DNA from: Pseudomonadota bacterium
GTDB taxonomy: Bacteria; Desulfobacterota; Binatia; Binatales; Binataceae
Length of the DNA stretch: 64,000 bases
Assembly: GCA_021324885.1 (NCBI GenBank)
Contig: JAJPIF010000028.1
Location: 62,001 to 126,000 of the forward strand
Direction: 5' to 3'
Shown here: positions 17,423 to 27,199 of the stretch, in pieces
Numbering within the stretch: position 1 is the stretch's first letter
Layout: every line of letters begins with the position of its first letter
Program-made: the position numbers and the translations under genes
Notes under the pieces: generated by a model
The model's input: the letters and a program-made list of their open reading frames with translations, nothing else
Told to the model about the DNA's origin: nothing
Databases searched by the model: none

Positions 17423-18190
17423 TTACTTTGGCGGCATCCGCAGCGCGCCGTCCAGCCTGATCGTCTCTCCATTGAGCATCGGATTTTCCACGATGTGCCG
17501 CGCCAGCATCGCATACTCCGACGCCTTGCCGAGGCGGCGAGGGAAGGGGATGTTGGCCTTAAGCGCCTCGCGCGCCGCTTCAGTCAACGTGGCAAACATC
17601 GGCGTCTCGAACGTGCCAGGCGCGATCGTGCAAACCCGTACCCCGATTGACGCGAGGTCGCGCGCGATCGGCAGTGTCATCGCGACGACGCCGCCTTTGG
17701 ACGCGGAATAGGCCGCCTGGCCTATTTGTCCCTCAAACGCCGCCACCGAGGCGGTATTGATTATAACCCCGCGCTCGCCGTCCTGATTGGGCTGGTTCTT
17801 TGCCATCTCAGCAGCCGCCAGACGGGTGACATTGAAAGTGCCGATCAAGTTGACTTCGATAACCTTGCTGAAACGCTTGAGCGAGGCCGGTCCCTGGCGG
17901 CCCAAGGTTCGCTCGCCGATAGCAATGCCGGCGCAGTTGATGAGGACGTGAATTGAACCGAATTTGGCAATCGCGTTCGCGATTGCTTCGCTGACCTGGG
18001 CTTCCGAGGTCACGTCGGCAGGGGTAAACATCCCGTCGCGCTCCAGCGTCTTTAGTACGTCGGGAGCCGGCGATGAGGGCAAATCAATGAGTACTGCGCG
18101 GGCGCCATGGCGGGAAAATTCCTGGGCGCTGGCGGCGCCCAGACCAGAACCTCCACCCGTGATCACCACAACCGCGTCCTTTACATCCAT
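17423..18190 (-). CDS. Short-chain dehydrogenase, 3-hydroxyacyl-CoA dehydrogenase type-2-like
   Basis: 255 residues, classical SDR length. Cofactor motif TGGGSGLG near residue 11, NCAG near 88, catalytic Ser in NTASVAA and YSASK complete the active site. The segments AFEGQIGQAAYSASKGG and PGTFETPMF match the HSD17B10-like group, which oxidises 3-hydroxyacyl-CoAs or hydroxysteroids with NAD+. AAGGAGATCGCACG is a strong ribosome site for ATG 18190. The downstream neighbour on the same strand is the ICMT-like gene. Confidence 0.92.
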   Translation of the reverse strand: MDVKDAVVVITGGGSGLGAASAQEFSRHGARAVLIDLPSSPAPDVLKTLERDGMFTPADVTSEAQVSEAIANAIAKFGSIHVLINCAGIAIGERTLGRQGPASLKRFSKVIEVNLIGTFNVTRLAAAEMAKNQPNQDGERGVIINTASVAAFEGQIGQAAYSASKGGVVAMTLPIARDLASIGVRVCTIAPGTFETPMFATLTEAAREALKANIPFPRRLGKASEYAMLARHIVENPMLNGETIRLDGALRMPPK

Positions 18191-18531
18191 CGTGCGATCT
18201 CCTTGCGTGCCGCACTTTCCGCCCTGCGGCCCTTGCAGATTTCAGAGTCGATGAACTCATACGATTATAGCGCACGCCAATCAACTATTGCGGGCAAGCA
18301 TTGCCAGTGCGCACATTCAGTCGGGCAGGCACCAAGGTGGCCGGGTTTGGCCCGGATATTCGCGCCACGTTAAGCGTCGCATTGATATTTTCGCGTAGAG
18401 GGCGCAAACTTATGGGGCAACAGTCGCAGTTCCTTAAACGTCCGCCCGCGATCGGCCCGAGCGTCGGTCATGGCGCACTTTAGCCTTGGTCTGAACGAAA
18501 AGGCTCCCTTAGGCGGAGTGGATTTGATTTT
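18191..18531. other. Divergent intergenic region (SDR / NtrC-like regulator)
   Basis: About 340 bp between two diverging genes. It must hold both promoters, but no confident -35/-10 or -24/-12 element was recognised. A short GC-rich stem (CCGGG...CCCGG) occurs near 18340-18355. No gene is supported. Confidence 0.4.
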
Positions 18532-19899
18532 ATGGCTGAGAGGCGAATTCTAATAGCAGAAGACGACCGCGCCACCCGCGAAAGCTGGTCGGAACTGCTT
18601 GTATCATGGGGCTACAAGGTCGAACTCGCCGAGGACGGCGAACAGGCTTTCGAGGCGGCGCTGGCGCGCCGCCCGCAGGTCCTTCTCGCCGACCTTAAGA
18701 TGGCGCGCAAGGACGGCTTGACGCTTTTGCGCGAATTGCGCGAGGCCGGGATGGATATCGCGGCGGTCATGATCTCGGGTGAGGGCGACATTCCCGACGC
18801 GGTTTCCGCGATCAAACTGGGCGCCTATGAATACCTGCGCAAACCGATCGACCCGGCCCATCTTAAGGCATTGCTCGCCAATATCATCGACCATTTGAGC
18901 GTGCGCGAGGAAAACGACCGTCTGCGCCGCCGTTTGTTGGGCGAAGGTGAATTAGGTCCGATGCTGGGCCGGTCGCTGGCTATGCGCCGGGTGCTGACCC
19001 TGATTGACCAGATCGCCCCTACCGACGCTTGCGCGATTATCACCGGCGAAAGCGGAACCGGAAAGGAGATGGTGGCCAAGACGATCCATGCGCTTTCCAA
19101 GCGCAGCCAGGGTCCGTATATCGCCGTCAATTGCGCAGCGATTCCCGAAACCCTGATGGAAAGCGAGTTGTTTGGCCATGAGCGCGGCGCTTTCACCGGC
19201 GCGGACCGCCGCCGCGAGGGCTATTTCGAGTTGGCTGACGGGGGAACGCTGCTGCTCGACGAAATCAGCGAGATGCGGGTCGATTTGCAGGCCAAGCTGC
19301 TGCGGGTGCTGGAGGAGCGCAAGCTGCGGCGCGTGGGCGGAAGCACTGAACTGCCGCTTAACGTGCGGGTGCTGGCGGCTTCCAACCGGCCACTGGATCG
19401 CGCGATTCGCGAGGGCAGGTTGCGCGAAGACCTCTACTACCGCCTCAATGTTTTTTCCATCGAACTGCCGCCGCTGCGCGAGCGTCCCGAGGATATCCCG
19501 TTGCTGGTTGACGCCTTTATCCGCCAGTTTGCCCAACAGACCGGCAAACCAATTCAGGCCGCCGATCATGATTCGCTCCAGGCGCTGAAGTCCCATCCAT
19601 GGCCCGGCAATGTGCGCCAGCTGCGAAATGTGATCGAACGGGCGGTGATTGTCGGCCGTCCGCCGCTGCTCACTCTGGGCGACCTGCCGTCGGAAATCAA
19701 ACCCGGGCAGGGCGACGGCACGATGCAGATTCGGCTGGGTTCCACGATGGACGACGTCGAACGGGAACTGATCATCAAAACCATCGAATTCACCGGAGGC
19801 AACAAGACACGCGCAGCCGAAGTGTTAGGAGTGAGTCTCAAGACCCTGTACAATCGGCTGGAACGGTATGAACGAAAGGAACCGGCCGAAGCCGAATAA
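18532..19899 (+). CDS. NtrC-family response regulator (receiver-AAA+-Fis)
   Basis: 455 residues. The receiver domain (1-120) keeps the acidic pair Asp11-Asp12, phospho-acceptor Asp54 (LLADLKM), Ser82 (MISGEGD) and the Lys of YLRKPID. The AAA+ domain follows with Walker A GESGTGKE, GAFTGA at 219-224, Walker B GTLLLDEI and the R-finger region. A Fis helix-turn-helix closes the protein (NKTRAAEVLGVSLKTLYNRL). All residues for phosphorylation-controlled sigma-54 activation are present. The cognate kinase follows within 25 bp. Target promoters are not identifiable in the window. Confidence 0.95.
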   Translation: MAERRILIAEDDRATRESWSELLVSWGYKVELAEDGEQAFEAALARRPQVLLADLKMARKDGLTLLRELREAGMDIAAVMISGEGDIPDAVSAIKLGAYEYLRKPIDPAHLKALLANIIDHLSVREENDRLRRRLLGEGELGPMLGRSLAMRRVLTLIDQIAPTDACAIITGESGTGKEMVAKTIHALSKRSQGPYIAVNCAAIPETLMESELFGHERGAFTGADRRREGYFELADGGTLLLDEISEMRVDLQAKLLRVLEERKLRRVGGSTELPLNVRVLAASNRPLDRAIREGRLREDLYYRLNVFSIELPPLRERPEDIPLLVDAFIRQFAQQTGKPIQAADHDSLQALKSHPWPGNVRQLRNVIERAVIVGRPPLLTLGDLPSEIKPGQGDGTMQIRLGSTMDDVERELIIKTIEFTGGNKTRAAEVLGVSLKTLYNRLERYERKEPAEAE

Positions 19900-19920
19900 A
19901 AGGCTTGGAGGCGCTTGAGC

Positions 19921-21753
19921 GTGGGGCTGCGCGCCAAACTGCCGATCACTTTCCTCGCCCTGCTGACTGCGTCCATCCTCGCGGTGAGCGCGATTTATCT
20001 GAACCGGATGCTGGGGTTGATGGCGCAAGGCGTGATGAGGTCGGCGGATCGCTGCGGCAAAGAGGTTTTCGAGCAGGTGCGCCTGGCGCTGGCCAATTCC
20101 GGTACGGCGCCGCCAGCCGAGGCGCTGCGCGATAACGCCGCGCTCCAAACCGCAATCCGCTCAGCGGTAGCTTTTAGTGCTTATGTCGTCTATTTGCGCG
20201 TCGAGGCGCTCGATGGACGCGTTTTGGTCGGATCCGACACCGTCCCCGAGCCCAAGGAAGCCGCCGATGAGCGAACAATCCTACCGATATCCGACCTCGA
20301 ACGGATAACCTCCTCTGACTGGCCTTTACGGCTGCTTCCCGCCCTGTGGTCCGACCACATTTACGAGTCGAGCCGCCCGATCGAAATCAATGGCAATCCT
20401 TTCGGATCGATCAAGGTGGGAGTCTCGACCGGCCTGATGGCCAATCAGGTCCGCCGGACGACTGAAACCGTGGGGCTGATCGCGCTGACGGCCATCACCA
20501 TAACCATGATCGCCGCCCTGGTCGTGAGTGACCTGATTCTGCGGCGCGTAGTGGTGGTTACCAGCAGCATGGAAAAACTGGCGGCGGGAAACACCGAGGT
20601 CAATCTTGAGGTCGCGGGCAGCGACGAACTAAGCAATCTGGCCGACAAATTTAACCTGCTTTCCCGAAGGATTAGGGCCGAGCGCAACCGTTGGGAAACA
20701 GAGCGCGGTGGAATTTTCAATGCGCTGCGGTCGATTCAGGATTTGCTGCTGCTGATTGACAGCGACGGCGTCCTGTTGTTCGCCAACAGCGAAGCGCAGG
20801 AACTGCTGGGACTGCCGACCGGCGGAGTGAGCGAAGGCAAGCCACTGCGCCTGTTGTTGGGCGCCGACCATCCGCTGATGCAGTTAATCGGTCCGGCGCT
20901 GGCTGCAGGCACCGAGGTGCGTGATGTCGCCTTCGAAATTGGCGATCGATTCGATCGCCGCCGGTACCTGGTTTCAGCGCTGTCATTAGGGCAGGGACGG
21001 GAAAGCGCCGGATTATTGGTGGTCATGCGCGATCTCGAGCAGGTGCGCGAATTGGAGACCGTCGTCGACCAATCCAGCCGTCTGGCGCGGTTAGGCAGTT
21101 TGCTGTCTGGCGTGGCCCATCAGATCCGCACTCCGCTCAATGTGATGACTTTGCAGTTGGAATTGCTGCGCCAGGATTTCGAAGCGGGTCGCGATCCCGA
21201 AGCCCGAATTGGCCGTGTCAGTCATGAAATCGCCCGCCTGGCCAAAGCTATCGACGCGCTGATGCGGTTCATGCGGCCCGAGAAGCTCAAATGCGACGAT
21301 TTGGCGGTCAACGACTTGCTGCAAGAGATCGGCAGCCAAATCGCCGCGCCCAACATTCGGGTGGAATACCGGCTTGACCGTAGCATGCCCCCGATCAAAG
21401 CCGACCGCGATCTGCTGAGCGAAGCCTTGCGCAATATGATCAATAACGCGGTTGAGGCGATGCCCGACGGGGGCGTGGTTACGCTGGCTACCACGCGGGT
21501 GGACGGCGCCAGCATTCAGATTGAAATCAAAGATACGGGTAGGGGAATCCACCCGGAAAACCTCGAAAAAATCTACAATCTGTATTTTACCACCAAGGAG
21601 GGTGGCTCAGGGTTGGGCCTTTCCCTGGCTTTGCGGGCGATTGACCTTCACGGCGGTTCGGTCCAGGTTAACTCCAGCATCGGTGCCGGAACGACGTTCA
21701 AGATCCAGCTCCCGACCGCTAACGGAGCCGCTTTTGCTTCGGCTGTCGCCTGA
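19921..21753 (+). CDS. Membrane sensor histidine kinase (HAMP-PAS-HisKA-HATPase), NtrB-like partner
   Basis: About 610 residues. There is an N-terminal transmembrane helix (ITFLALLTASILAVSAIYL), a periplasmic region to about residue 180, and a second helix (VGLIALTAITITMIAALVV). HAMP, a PAS-like domain (LLLIDSDGVLLFANSEAQELLG) and then HisKA with His400 (SGVAHQIRTPLN) come next. The ATPase boxes are N (NMINNAVEAMPDGG), G1 (DTGRGIHP), F (YFTTKEGG) and G2 (GLGLSLA). GGAGG lies 9 nt before GTG 19921; a TTG at 19915 is too close to it. Phosphotransfer to the regulator encoded immediately upstream is expected. Confidence 0.94.
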   Translation: MGLRAKLPITFLALLTASILAVSAIYLNRMLGLMAQGVMRSADRCGKEVFEQVRLALANSGTAPPAEALRDNAALQTAIRSAVAFSAYVVYLRVEALDGRVLVGSDTVPEPKEAADERTILPISDLERITSSDWPLRLLPALWSDHIYESSRPIEINGNPFGSIKVGVSTGLMANQVRRTTETVGLIALTAITITMIAALVVSDLILRRVVVVTSSMEKLAAGNTEVNLEVAGSDELSNLADKFNLLSRRIRAERNRWETERGGIFNALRSIQDLLLLIDSDGVLLFANSEAQELLGLPTGGVSEGKPLRLLLGADHPLMQLIGPALAAGTEVRDVAFEIGDRFDRRRYLVSALSLGQGRESAGLLVVMRDLEQVRELETVVDQSSRLARLGSLLSGVAHQIRTPLNVMTLQLELLRQDFEAGRDPEARIGRVSHEIARLAKAIDALMRFMRPEKLKCDDLAVNDLLQEIGSQIAAPNIRVEYRLDRSMPPIKADRDLLSEALRNMINNAVEAMPDGGVVTLATTRVDGASIQIEIKDTGRGIHPENLEKIYNLYFTTKEGGSGLGLSLALRAIDLHGGSVQVNSSIGAGTTFKIQLPTANGAAFASAVA

Positions 21754-21783
21754 CCTGGGGTTTTTCTGGCGAAGGCTATCCTC

Positions 21784-22266
21784 TTAGGATACCGCCAATG
21801 GCGCTGCTGCAGCGCGGCGGCGCGCCACGCCAGCTTTGGCCGGTGTCATGCCGCGGCGCGGCTTCCCGCGCCATACGCGAATGTCGCGCAATGCTGGCTC
21901 ACCCGGTTCGCGTCGCTTTTCCAGCGCCGCAATCAGCGCGTCAGGATCGATTCCAAGGATCTCGGCAAGATTGCGGAAGGCAAAGATTCCGCTGCGCGTG
22001 CGCGAATGCATCCAAAGTCTGACCTCTTCAAACAGCAACCGCCCTTTGCGGCCTTTCGCGTTGCGATACTTGTAATAGCATGCGACAGCGTCGGCCAGTA
22101 CGGCAAACGCCAGTCGGTATTCGCCGTCCTGCCATTGTTTGCGCCCGACGATGTCATAGTATTGACCCGGCAAAACCAGATCCCCCCGGAAGGTCGCTGG
22201 CAGCGAAGCCTCCAACCGAGCACCCACCTCAAAGGACGGCTCGACGCGATTTTCTACGGTTGCCAT
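21784..22266 (-). CDS. Hypothetical protein with basic C-terminal tail
   Basis: 160 residues; family not recognised. The middle is well-formed and helical (GEYRLAFAVLADAVACYYKYRNAKGRKGRLLFEEVRLWM), followed by FAFRNLAEILGIDPDALIAALEKRR, which could be a helix-turn-helix-like DNA-contact segment. The tail is rich in Arg and Ala. ATG 22266 has GGAGG 6 nt upstream, strongly supporting it over the longer frame to 22371. It is convergent with the histidine kinase gene, and a 480-bp AT-richer region lies upstream. A small regulatory DNA-binding role is possible but only inferred. Confidence 0.7.
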   Translation of the reverse strand: MATVENRVEPSFEVGARLEASLPATFRGDLVLPGQYYDIVGRKQWQDGEYRLAFAVLADAVACYYKYRNAKGRKGRLLFEEVRLWMHSRTRSGIFAFRNLAEILGIDPDALIAALEKRREPGEPALRDIRVWRGKPRRGMTPAKAGVARRRAAAAPLAVS

Positions 22267-22746
22267 ACATTCCTCCAGTTTTTCGGCGTTTTGGCCTTCA
22301 AGGGCTTTCCCGTTTCGCCTGCCAGCGGAGCAAGGCGGTGTATGCTGATTTTGCAGAAAATTGCTTAGCATGCGGCATTCTTTGCTCTGTGCAATTATCG
22401 CGCCGCCGAAAAAGGTCTTTAATTTACGGACAAAAGTCCTGAGGAAGTGATTGAAGGTTCCTGAAAAATGTAAAGATTACAGACAGGCGCAAGGCCGCCG
22501 CCACAGGGGTTAAATCGATGGTTTAGGCAATTAAATCAAAGGAAATTCCACAATCGCAGAATCTTGTCGTCTGCGCATGCAATTTTTACCGGCACACTGG
22601 CAGGAAAGCCGTTGACGGTGTCAAAATTGCTTGCAAAAGCTTCCGGTTGAGACCAGCCAGGCAGGACGGTCGAACCGTTGGGCTGCCAAGCCTACGCGTG
22701 GTGGCGTTGCCTGCGGGATTGACGGGCGTGCGCAACCCTGAGTTGT
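22267..22746. other. AT-richer intergenic region with a TTGAC-N3-GTCAA inverted repeat
   Basis: 480 bases without a supported gene. Much of 22370-22660 is clearly more AT-rich than the surrounding DNA, and holds GGAC-AAAA-GTCC (22429-22440) and a perfect inverted repeat TTGAC-GGT-GTCAA at 22612-22624. It probably contains the promoter and operator of the minus-strand hypothetical gene, and possibly a small RNA. Frames crossing it are short and Arg/Pro-rich. Confidence 0.4.
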
Positions 22747-23331
22747 TTACAGCCCCGCGAACGACCGGTTGCCGGGACTCCACGGCGGTGCGCGATGGAT
22801 CGCCGGGAGTACGTCGGCGGGTTGGTCGACCACGGTCCACATCGCGGCGTGGCGTGGATCCATAAAACGCTCGTCGATGCAGCGGCTGAGCAGCGCGACA
22901 CAAGGCGCAAAAAAGTTGCGCGTATTGACCAGAACAATCGGTCCCGAATATAGGCCCAGGCGTTTCCAGGTGATGGCTTCGAACAGCTCTTCCAAAGTGC
23001 CGCAGCCGCCCGGCAGTGCGATAACGGCATCGACATCGGAGATCATCATTCGTTTGCGCTCATGGATATCGTTGACGATTATGAGTTCGGTCAGGCTGGT
23101 GTGTCCCCACTCCAGTTCGTGCATGAATTGCGGCAGGATGCCGATAACCCGCCCGCCGCTTTCCAGCGCTGCATTTGCCATCGCGCCCATCGAACCGACG
23201 AGTCCACCCCCGTAAACGATCGTAATGTCGTGCGCGGCGAGAAGCCTGCCCAGTTCGCGCGCTGCCTCGTGATAGGCCGGATCGCACTGCCGGCTCGAGG
23301 CGCAGTAAACGCACACCTTTTTCACGTTCAT
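22747..23331 (-). CDS. LOG-family protein (cytokinin riboside phosphoribohydrolase-like)
   Basis: About 194 residues. Rossmann-type start VCVYCASSRQCDPAY, then VYGGGLVGSMGAMANAALE and the hallmark PGGCGTLEELFEAITWKRLG near residues 102-121. The family hydrolyses nucleoside 5'-monophosphates to base and ribose 5-phosphate (LOG) or has unknown roles in bacteria. ATG 23331 was chosen; a TTG at 23337 is also in frame. The reading frame ends with a short, poorly conserved tail. It lies downstream of a lipoprotein gene on the same strand (50-bp gap). Confidence 0.9.
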   Translation of the reverse strand: MNVKKVCVYCASSRQCDPAYHEAARELGRLLAAHDITIVYGGGLVGSMGAMANAALESGGRVIGILPQFMHELEWGHTSLTELIIVNDIHERKRMMISDVDAVIALPGGCGTLEELFEAITWKRLGLYSGPIVLVNTRNFFAPCVALLSRCIDERFMDPRHAAMWTVVDQPADVLPAIHRAPPWSPGNRSFAGL

Positions 23332-23381
23332 GTACAAAGGTTAGCGAAGACCGTCGGAAGCGGCGAGCCGACGGCGCGATC

Positions 23382-23996
23382 TCACGGCTGATCCGGCTTT
23401 AACAAAAGCTGGCCATGAGGGGTTAGATTGGGTGTCTGCATCAGTTCCGCGGGGTTCCTGGTGAGCTCCCCGGATCGCTTGTAGACGGGCCGGCGTTCCT
23501 GCGCGGCGGCCTGCTTGATCTGCTGGAACATCAATGACTCCTGACGCCCCTTGGAAATACAATTCAGATTGGTGGTGGGATGGAAGGGGGCATTGCCGGG
23601 GGTGGAAAAGGTCGCCTGAATTGACAGATCAGTAGCCTCGGGTCCGTCCGGCTCCAGGTAAAAGTTGTAGACGGTCGTGGCCTCGTCGGTCGGTTCCGCC
23701 GGCGACTTCCCGAACGGTGTGCCGATCATGCCGCAATCGGCGTCCTGGAGGGTGAAGTGGCGCCCTTGTGCCTCGATTATTCCGTGGACGGGATCCTGTG
23801 CCTGAACCTTCAGTTGGTTATCCTTGATGACCTGCATGGTGGCGTCCCAGACCTCATCGTAGGGTACGTGGATGCTGGTTTTTTTCGCCGGTGCCGGGGG
23901 TGCTGATACGGCCTGATGGAAACATCCGCCGAGGAGCAGCACAAGGCCGGCAAGCGCGTTATGGTTTTTCAACTTCATCATCCGTGATTGCGGCAT
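23382..23996 (-). CDS. Putative lipoprotein
   Basis: 204 residues. A type II signal peptide is visible: basic start (KLKNHN), hydrophobic core LAGLVLLL and lipobox LGGC with Cys25. The mature part (IHVPYDEVWDATMQVIKDNQLKV, VHGIIEAQGRHFTL) resembles the alternating strand-helix layout of small envelope lipoproteins, but no named family was recognised. Start choice is uncertain: ATG 23996 has GGGAG only 2 nt upstream, and ATGs at 23981/23978 are alternatives. It is divergent from yebC with 67 bp between them. Confidence 0.75.
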   Translation of the reverse strand: MPQSRMMKLKNHNALAGLVLLLGGCFHQAVSAPPAPAKKTSIHVPYDEVWDATMQVIKDNQLKVQAQDPVHGIIEAQGRHFTLQDADCGMIGTPFGKSPAEPTDEATTVYNFYLEPDGPEATDLSIQATFSTPGNAPFHPTTNLNCISKGRQESLMFQQIKQAAAQERRPVYKRSGELTRNPAELMQTPNLTPHGQLLLKPDQP

Positions 23997-24063
23997 TGCT
24001 CCCGCTGAGCCGACGGTTATGGTATCGTAAAATCGTCTGAATTTCGCAAAGGCTCAATCGATC

Positions 24064-24819
24064 ATGTCAGGCCATTCCAAGTGGAGTTCGATAAAGCACA
24101 AAAAGGCGGCCACCGATGCCAAGCGTGGCAAGCTGTTCACCAAGCTAATCAAGGAGATCACCATCGCCGCGCGGCTGGGTGGCGGCGACGTGAAGGCTAA
24201 TCCGCGCCTGCGCACCGCGGTTGCTGCCGCCAAAGCCCAGTCCATGCCCAACGATAACATCGATCGGGCAATCAAGAAGGGCACCGGTGAGCTGGGAGGA
24301 AATCAGCTCGAAACGGTGGTGTATGAGGGCTATGGACCTGGGGGGGTGGCAATTATAGCTGAGGCGCTGACGGACAACCGCAACCGTACCGTCGCCGAAA
24401 TCCGCCACCTGTTCGGACGTCACAACGGCAATCTCGGCGAGACCGGATGCGTGGGATGGATGTTCAAAAAAAAGGGCATCATCACCGTCGAACGAGGAGC
24501 CGTAGAGGAGGAGAAGCTGTTCGAGCTGGCGCTGGAAGCCGGTGCCGAGGACATGTCGACTGACGATCCCGAGACTTTTCAGATTACCACCACGCCGGAG
24601 AACTATCAGAGTGTTCGCGATGCTCTCGAGAAGGCGGGGATTCCGATCGCTGCCGGTGAAGTTGCGCTTACTCCAGAGAATACCGTCCGGGTCTCGGGTC
24701 ACGTTGCCGAGCAGGTAATCAAGCTGGTCGAGGAATTGGAGGATCACGACGATATCCAGAGCGTCTCCGCCAATTTCGATATCGACGCCGACGAACTGGC
24801 CCAGATTTCGGCCGCCTGA
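24064..24819 (+). CDS. yebC: YebC/PmpR-family (TACO1) protein
   Basis: 251 residues, standard length. It opens with the hallmark MSGHSKWSSIKHKKAATDAKR and contains ANPRLRTAVAAAKAQSMPNDNI, then the acidic C-terminal domain ending in DIDADELAQI. Family members are reported as transcriptional regulators (PmpR) and as translation factors helping ribosomes through difficult sequences. yebC upstream of ruvCAB is a very common bacterial arrangement and supports the call. Confidence 0.96.
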   Translation: MSGHSKWSSIKHKKAATDAKRGKLFTKLIKEITIAARLGGGDVKANPRLRTAVAAAKAQSMPNDNIDRAIKKGTGELGGNQLETVVYEGYGPGGVAIIAEALTDNRNRTVAEIRHLFGRHNGNLGETGCVGWMFKKKGIITVERGAVEEEKLFELALEAGAEDMSTDDPETFQITTTPENYQSVRDALEKAGIPIAAGEVALTPENTVRVSGHVAEQVIKLVEELEDHDDIQSVSANFDIDADELAQISAA

Positions 24820-24898
24820 GATAAGCCATCGTTCGTTCATGAACCTATAAATTTTTTTCCTCCCTGGCCGGGGAGAGGGTTTAGGGTGGAGGTGGTGG

Positions 24899-25414
24899 AT
24901 GAGGGTCATTGGGGTCGATCCGGGAAGCGCAGTCACGGGATTCGGAATCATTCAGGGCCACAACGGCACCGTTGAGCCGGTTGCGGCGGGAGTGGTTCGA
25001 CCGCAGGCTCGCCTGACTTACCCGCAACGGCTTCACACAATCTACCAGCGTCTGTGTGAACTCATCGGGGAATACTCGCCCGATGCGATGAGTCTGGAGC
25101 GCAGTTTCGTTGCCCTCAACGTTCAGAGCGCCTTTCGCCTGGGCGAGGCTCGCGCGATGGCGCTGCTGGCGGCCGCGCACATGAGCTTGCCATTGTTCGA
25201 GTATGCTCCCGCCAACGTCAAGCTTACCGTTGCCGGCCATGGGCGAGCGGGCAAAAGCCAGGTCAAATTTATGGTCCGCCGCGCCCTGGCCATGGACGAG
25301 TCCTCAATCTTGACCGACGATGCCGCCGACGCACTGGCGATCGCGCTATGCCACTTGAGCATGGCGCGGTTTCCCGCAGCCAATCCCCAGCGTCGGCGCG
25401 GCGTTCGATGTTGA
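24899..25414 (+). CDS. ruvC: Crossover junction endodeoxyribonuclease RuvC
   Basis: 171 residues. The acidic metal-binding residues are Asp7 (GVDPGS), Glu67 (SLERSF) and Asp141/Asp144 (TDDAADALAIALCH). RuvC resolves Holliday junctions bound by RuvAB. GGAGG is located about 7 nt before ATG 24899. It is followed by ruvA and ruvB on the same strand. Confidence 0.97.
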   Translation: MRVIGVDPGSAVTGFGIIQGHNGTVEPVAAGVVRPQARLTYPQRLHTIYQRLCELIGEYSPDAMSLERSFVALNVQSAFRLGEARAMALLAAAHMSLPLFEYAPANVKLTVAGHGRAGKSQVKFMVRRALAMDESSILTDDAADALAIALCHLSMARFPAANPQRRRGVRC

Positions 25415-25485
25415 CAACCTGTCCTTTCGCTCTTTTGTGGCTGGGGACGATGCCAATATTCTGATTCGAAAATAACGATGCGCAA

Positions 25486-26094
25486 ATGATTGCGACCATT
25501 AATGGCAAACTGGCGGTGCGTGAGCCCGGCCGCGTGATCGTCGAAACCGCCGGCGTCGGATACGAGATCGCGATTCCGCTCAGCACCTACTATCGGCTTC
25601 CGCCCGCGGGCAGCCCGGTGATGCTCGAAGTGCGCCAGGTGATTCGCGAAGATTCCTGGCAGCTCTACGGCTTTATGAGTGTGGGTGAAAAACGCGCCTT
25701 TGATCTCTTGATGCAGGTTCAGCATGTCGGACCCAAGTTGGCTCTGGGCGTGCTGTCCAACCTTTCCCCTGAGGACCTGGTGGCCGCGATTGGCCGCGAA
25801 GATGTGGCACGGCTGGACGCGGTTCCGGGTATCGGCACCCGGGTTGCCGAGCGCATCGTCAGGGAACTGCGTGACAAGGCGGCCGATTTGAAATTGATCG
25901 CACCGGCCGCTGTCGCTCCCGCCTCCGCCGGCGGCGTGGTGGATGATGCCGTATCGGCACTGATCAATCTGGGTTACAAGCCCGCCGAAGCAAAGGGCGC
26001 CGTGGATTCGATTCTGCCTGAGGACGGAGGCGAGGAGATTGGTCTGGAGAACGTAATCCGCAAAGCTTTGGCGGTGCTGGCCAGTGAACGATGA
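25486..26094 (+). CDS. ruvA: Holliday junction branch migration protein RuvA
   Basis: 202 residues. An OB-fold N-terminus ([28 protein letters not shown]) and the helix-hairpin-helix pair ([26 protein letters not shown]) bind junction DNA. A flexible Ala/Pro linker leads to the C-terminal domain that contacts RuvB ([22 protein letters not shown]). Its last codons overlap the GTG start of ruvB, indicating translational coupling. Confidence 0.97.
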   Translation: MIATINGKLAVREPGRVIVETAGVGYEIAIPLSTYYRLPPAGSPVMLEVRQVIREDSWQLYGFMSVGEKRAFDLLMQVQHVGPKLALGVLSNLSPEDLVAAIGREDVARLDAVPGIGTRVAERIVRELRDKAADLKLIAPAAVAPASAGGVVDDAVSALINLGYKPAEAKGAVDSILPEDGGEEIGLENVIRKALAVLASER

Positions 26095-27124
26095 CAATCA
26101 AGCGCCGTCCCGGCGCAGACGCTCCGCCATAAGCGCTCCGATCGAAACCGAGGAGGAGCGGAAACTTGATCTTTCGCTGCGCCCGCGCACGCTGCATGAT
26201 TTCGTCGGGCAAGAGCGGCTCAAGAAAATCCTCGGCATGTCGATTCAGGCAACGCGCGCCCGCGGCGACGTGCTCGACCATGTCCTGCTCTCCGGCCCGC
26301 CCGGCCTGGGCAAGACTTCGCTGGCGCATATCATCGCGCGGGAACTGCGCGTCAATTTCCGCCAGACCTCGGGGCCGGCGATCGAGCGCGCCGGCGACCT
26401 CGCCGCGCTGGTGGTCGACCTTCAGCAGGGCGACGTCCTTTTTATTGACGAAATCCACCGTTTGGCGCGGCCGGTGGAAGAGGTGCTCTATCCGGCGATG
26501 GAAGACTTTCAATTGAACATCGTCGTGGGCAAGGGGCCGGGGGCCCGCGCGATGCCGCTGGCGGTCAAGCCGTTCACCCTGATCGGCGCGACCACGAGAT
26601 CGGGGATGCTCAGTTCGCCGCTGCGCGACCGCTTCGGTCAGCATTTCCATCTTGAGTTTTACGACAAGGCTCAATTGGCCGAGATCATCCGCCGCTCCGC
26701 ACATCTGCTCAAAATCGAGTTAGAGGCCGATGCGGCGGCCGAGATGGCGTCGCGATCGCGCGGCACCCCGCGAATCGCCAATCGGATGCTGCGACGGGTG
26801 CGGGACTTTGCCCAGGTCACGGGCGCGGCCGTGGTGACTCGTCAGGTGGCGCTCGAATGCCTGGATCTCCTGGATATCGACAAGTGCGGCTTCGATCAGA
26901 TGGATCGCCTGATCCTGAGCGCTATTATCGATAAGTTCGACGGCGGTCCGGTCGGGGTCGAAAGCCTCGCCGCAGCGATCGGCGAAGAGCGCGATACGAT
27001 CGAGGAAGTTTACGAACCCTACCTGCTGCAGGAAGGCTTCATCGCCCGCACGGCCAAAGGCCGGATAGCCACTGCCCGCGCTTACAACCATCTGGGCAAA
27101 AACCGCCAGGGTACCCTGCTGTGA
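26084..27124 (+). CDS. ruvB: Holliday junction branch migration ATPase RuvB
   Basis: 346 residues. Walker A is [10 protein letters not shown], Walker B is LFIDEIHR, sensor 1 is IGATTRSG and the arginine finger is in RDRFG. The winged-helix DNA-binding end contains [29 protein letters not shown] in the family position. It is the hexameric motor driving branch migration with RuvA. GTG 26084 overlaps the 3' end of ruvA by 11 nt. Confidence 0.97.
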   Translation: MNDDNQAPSRRRRSAISAPIETEEERKLDLSLRPRTLHDFVGQERLKKILGMSIQATRARGDVLDHVLLSGPPGLGKTSLAHIIARELRVNFRQTSGPAIERAGDLAALVVDLQQGDVLFIDEIHRLARPVEEVLYPAMEDFQLNIVVGKGPGARAMPLAVKPFTLIGATTRSGMLSSPLRDRFGQHFHLEFYDKAQLAEIIRRSAHLLKIELEADAAAEMASRSRGTPRIANRMLRRVRDFAQVTGAAVVTRQVALECLDLLDIDKCGFDQMDRLILSAIIDKFDGGPVGVESLAAAIGEERDTIEEVYEPYLLQEGFIARTAKGRIATARAYNHLGKNRQGTLL

Positions 27125-27199
27125 ATTTGCCGCCCGCCCGCCGCGGTGGAGGTCGTCTCCCCGATTTTATAGCGGCGCGTTTCGGTGCAAGCGTTCCGG

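Noticed and set aside
22612..22624. Possible sigma-70 promoter built on TTGAC at 22612
   Set aside because: No plausible -10 element at 16-18 bp spacing was found on either strand; kept only as an inverted repeat.
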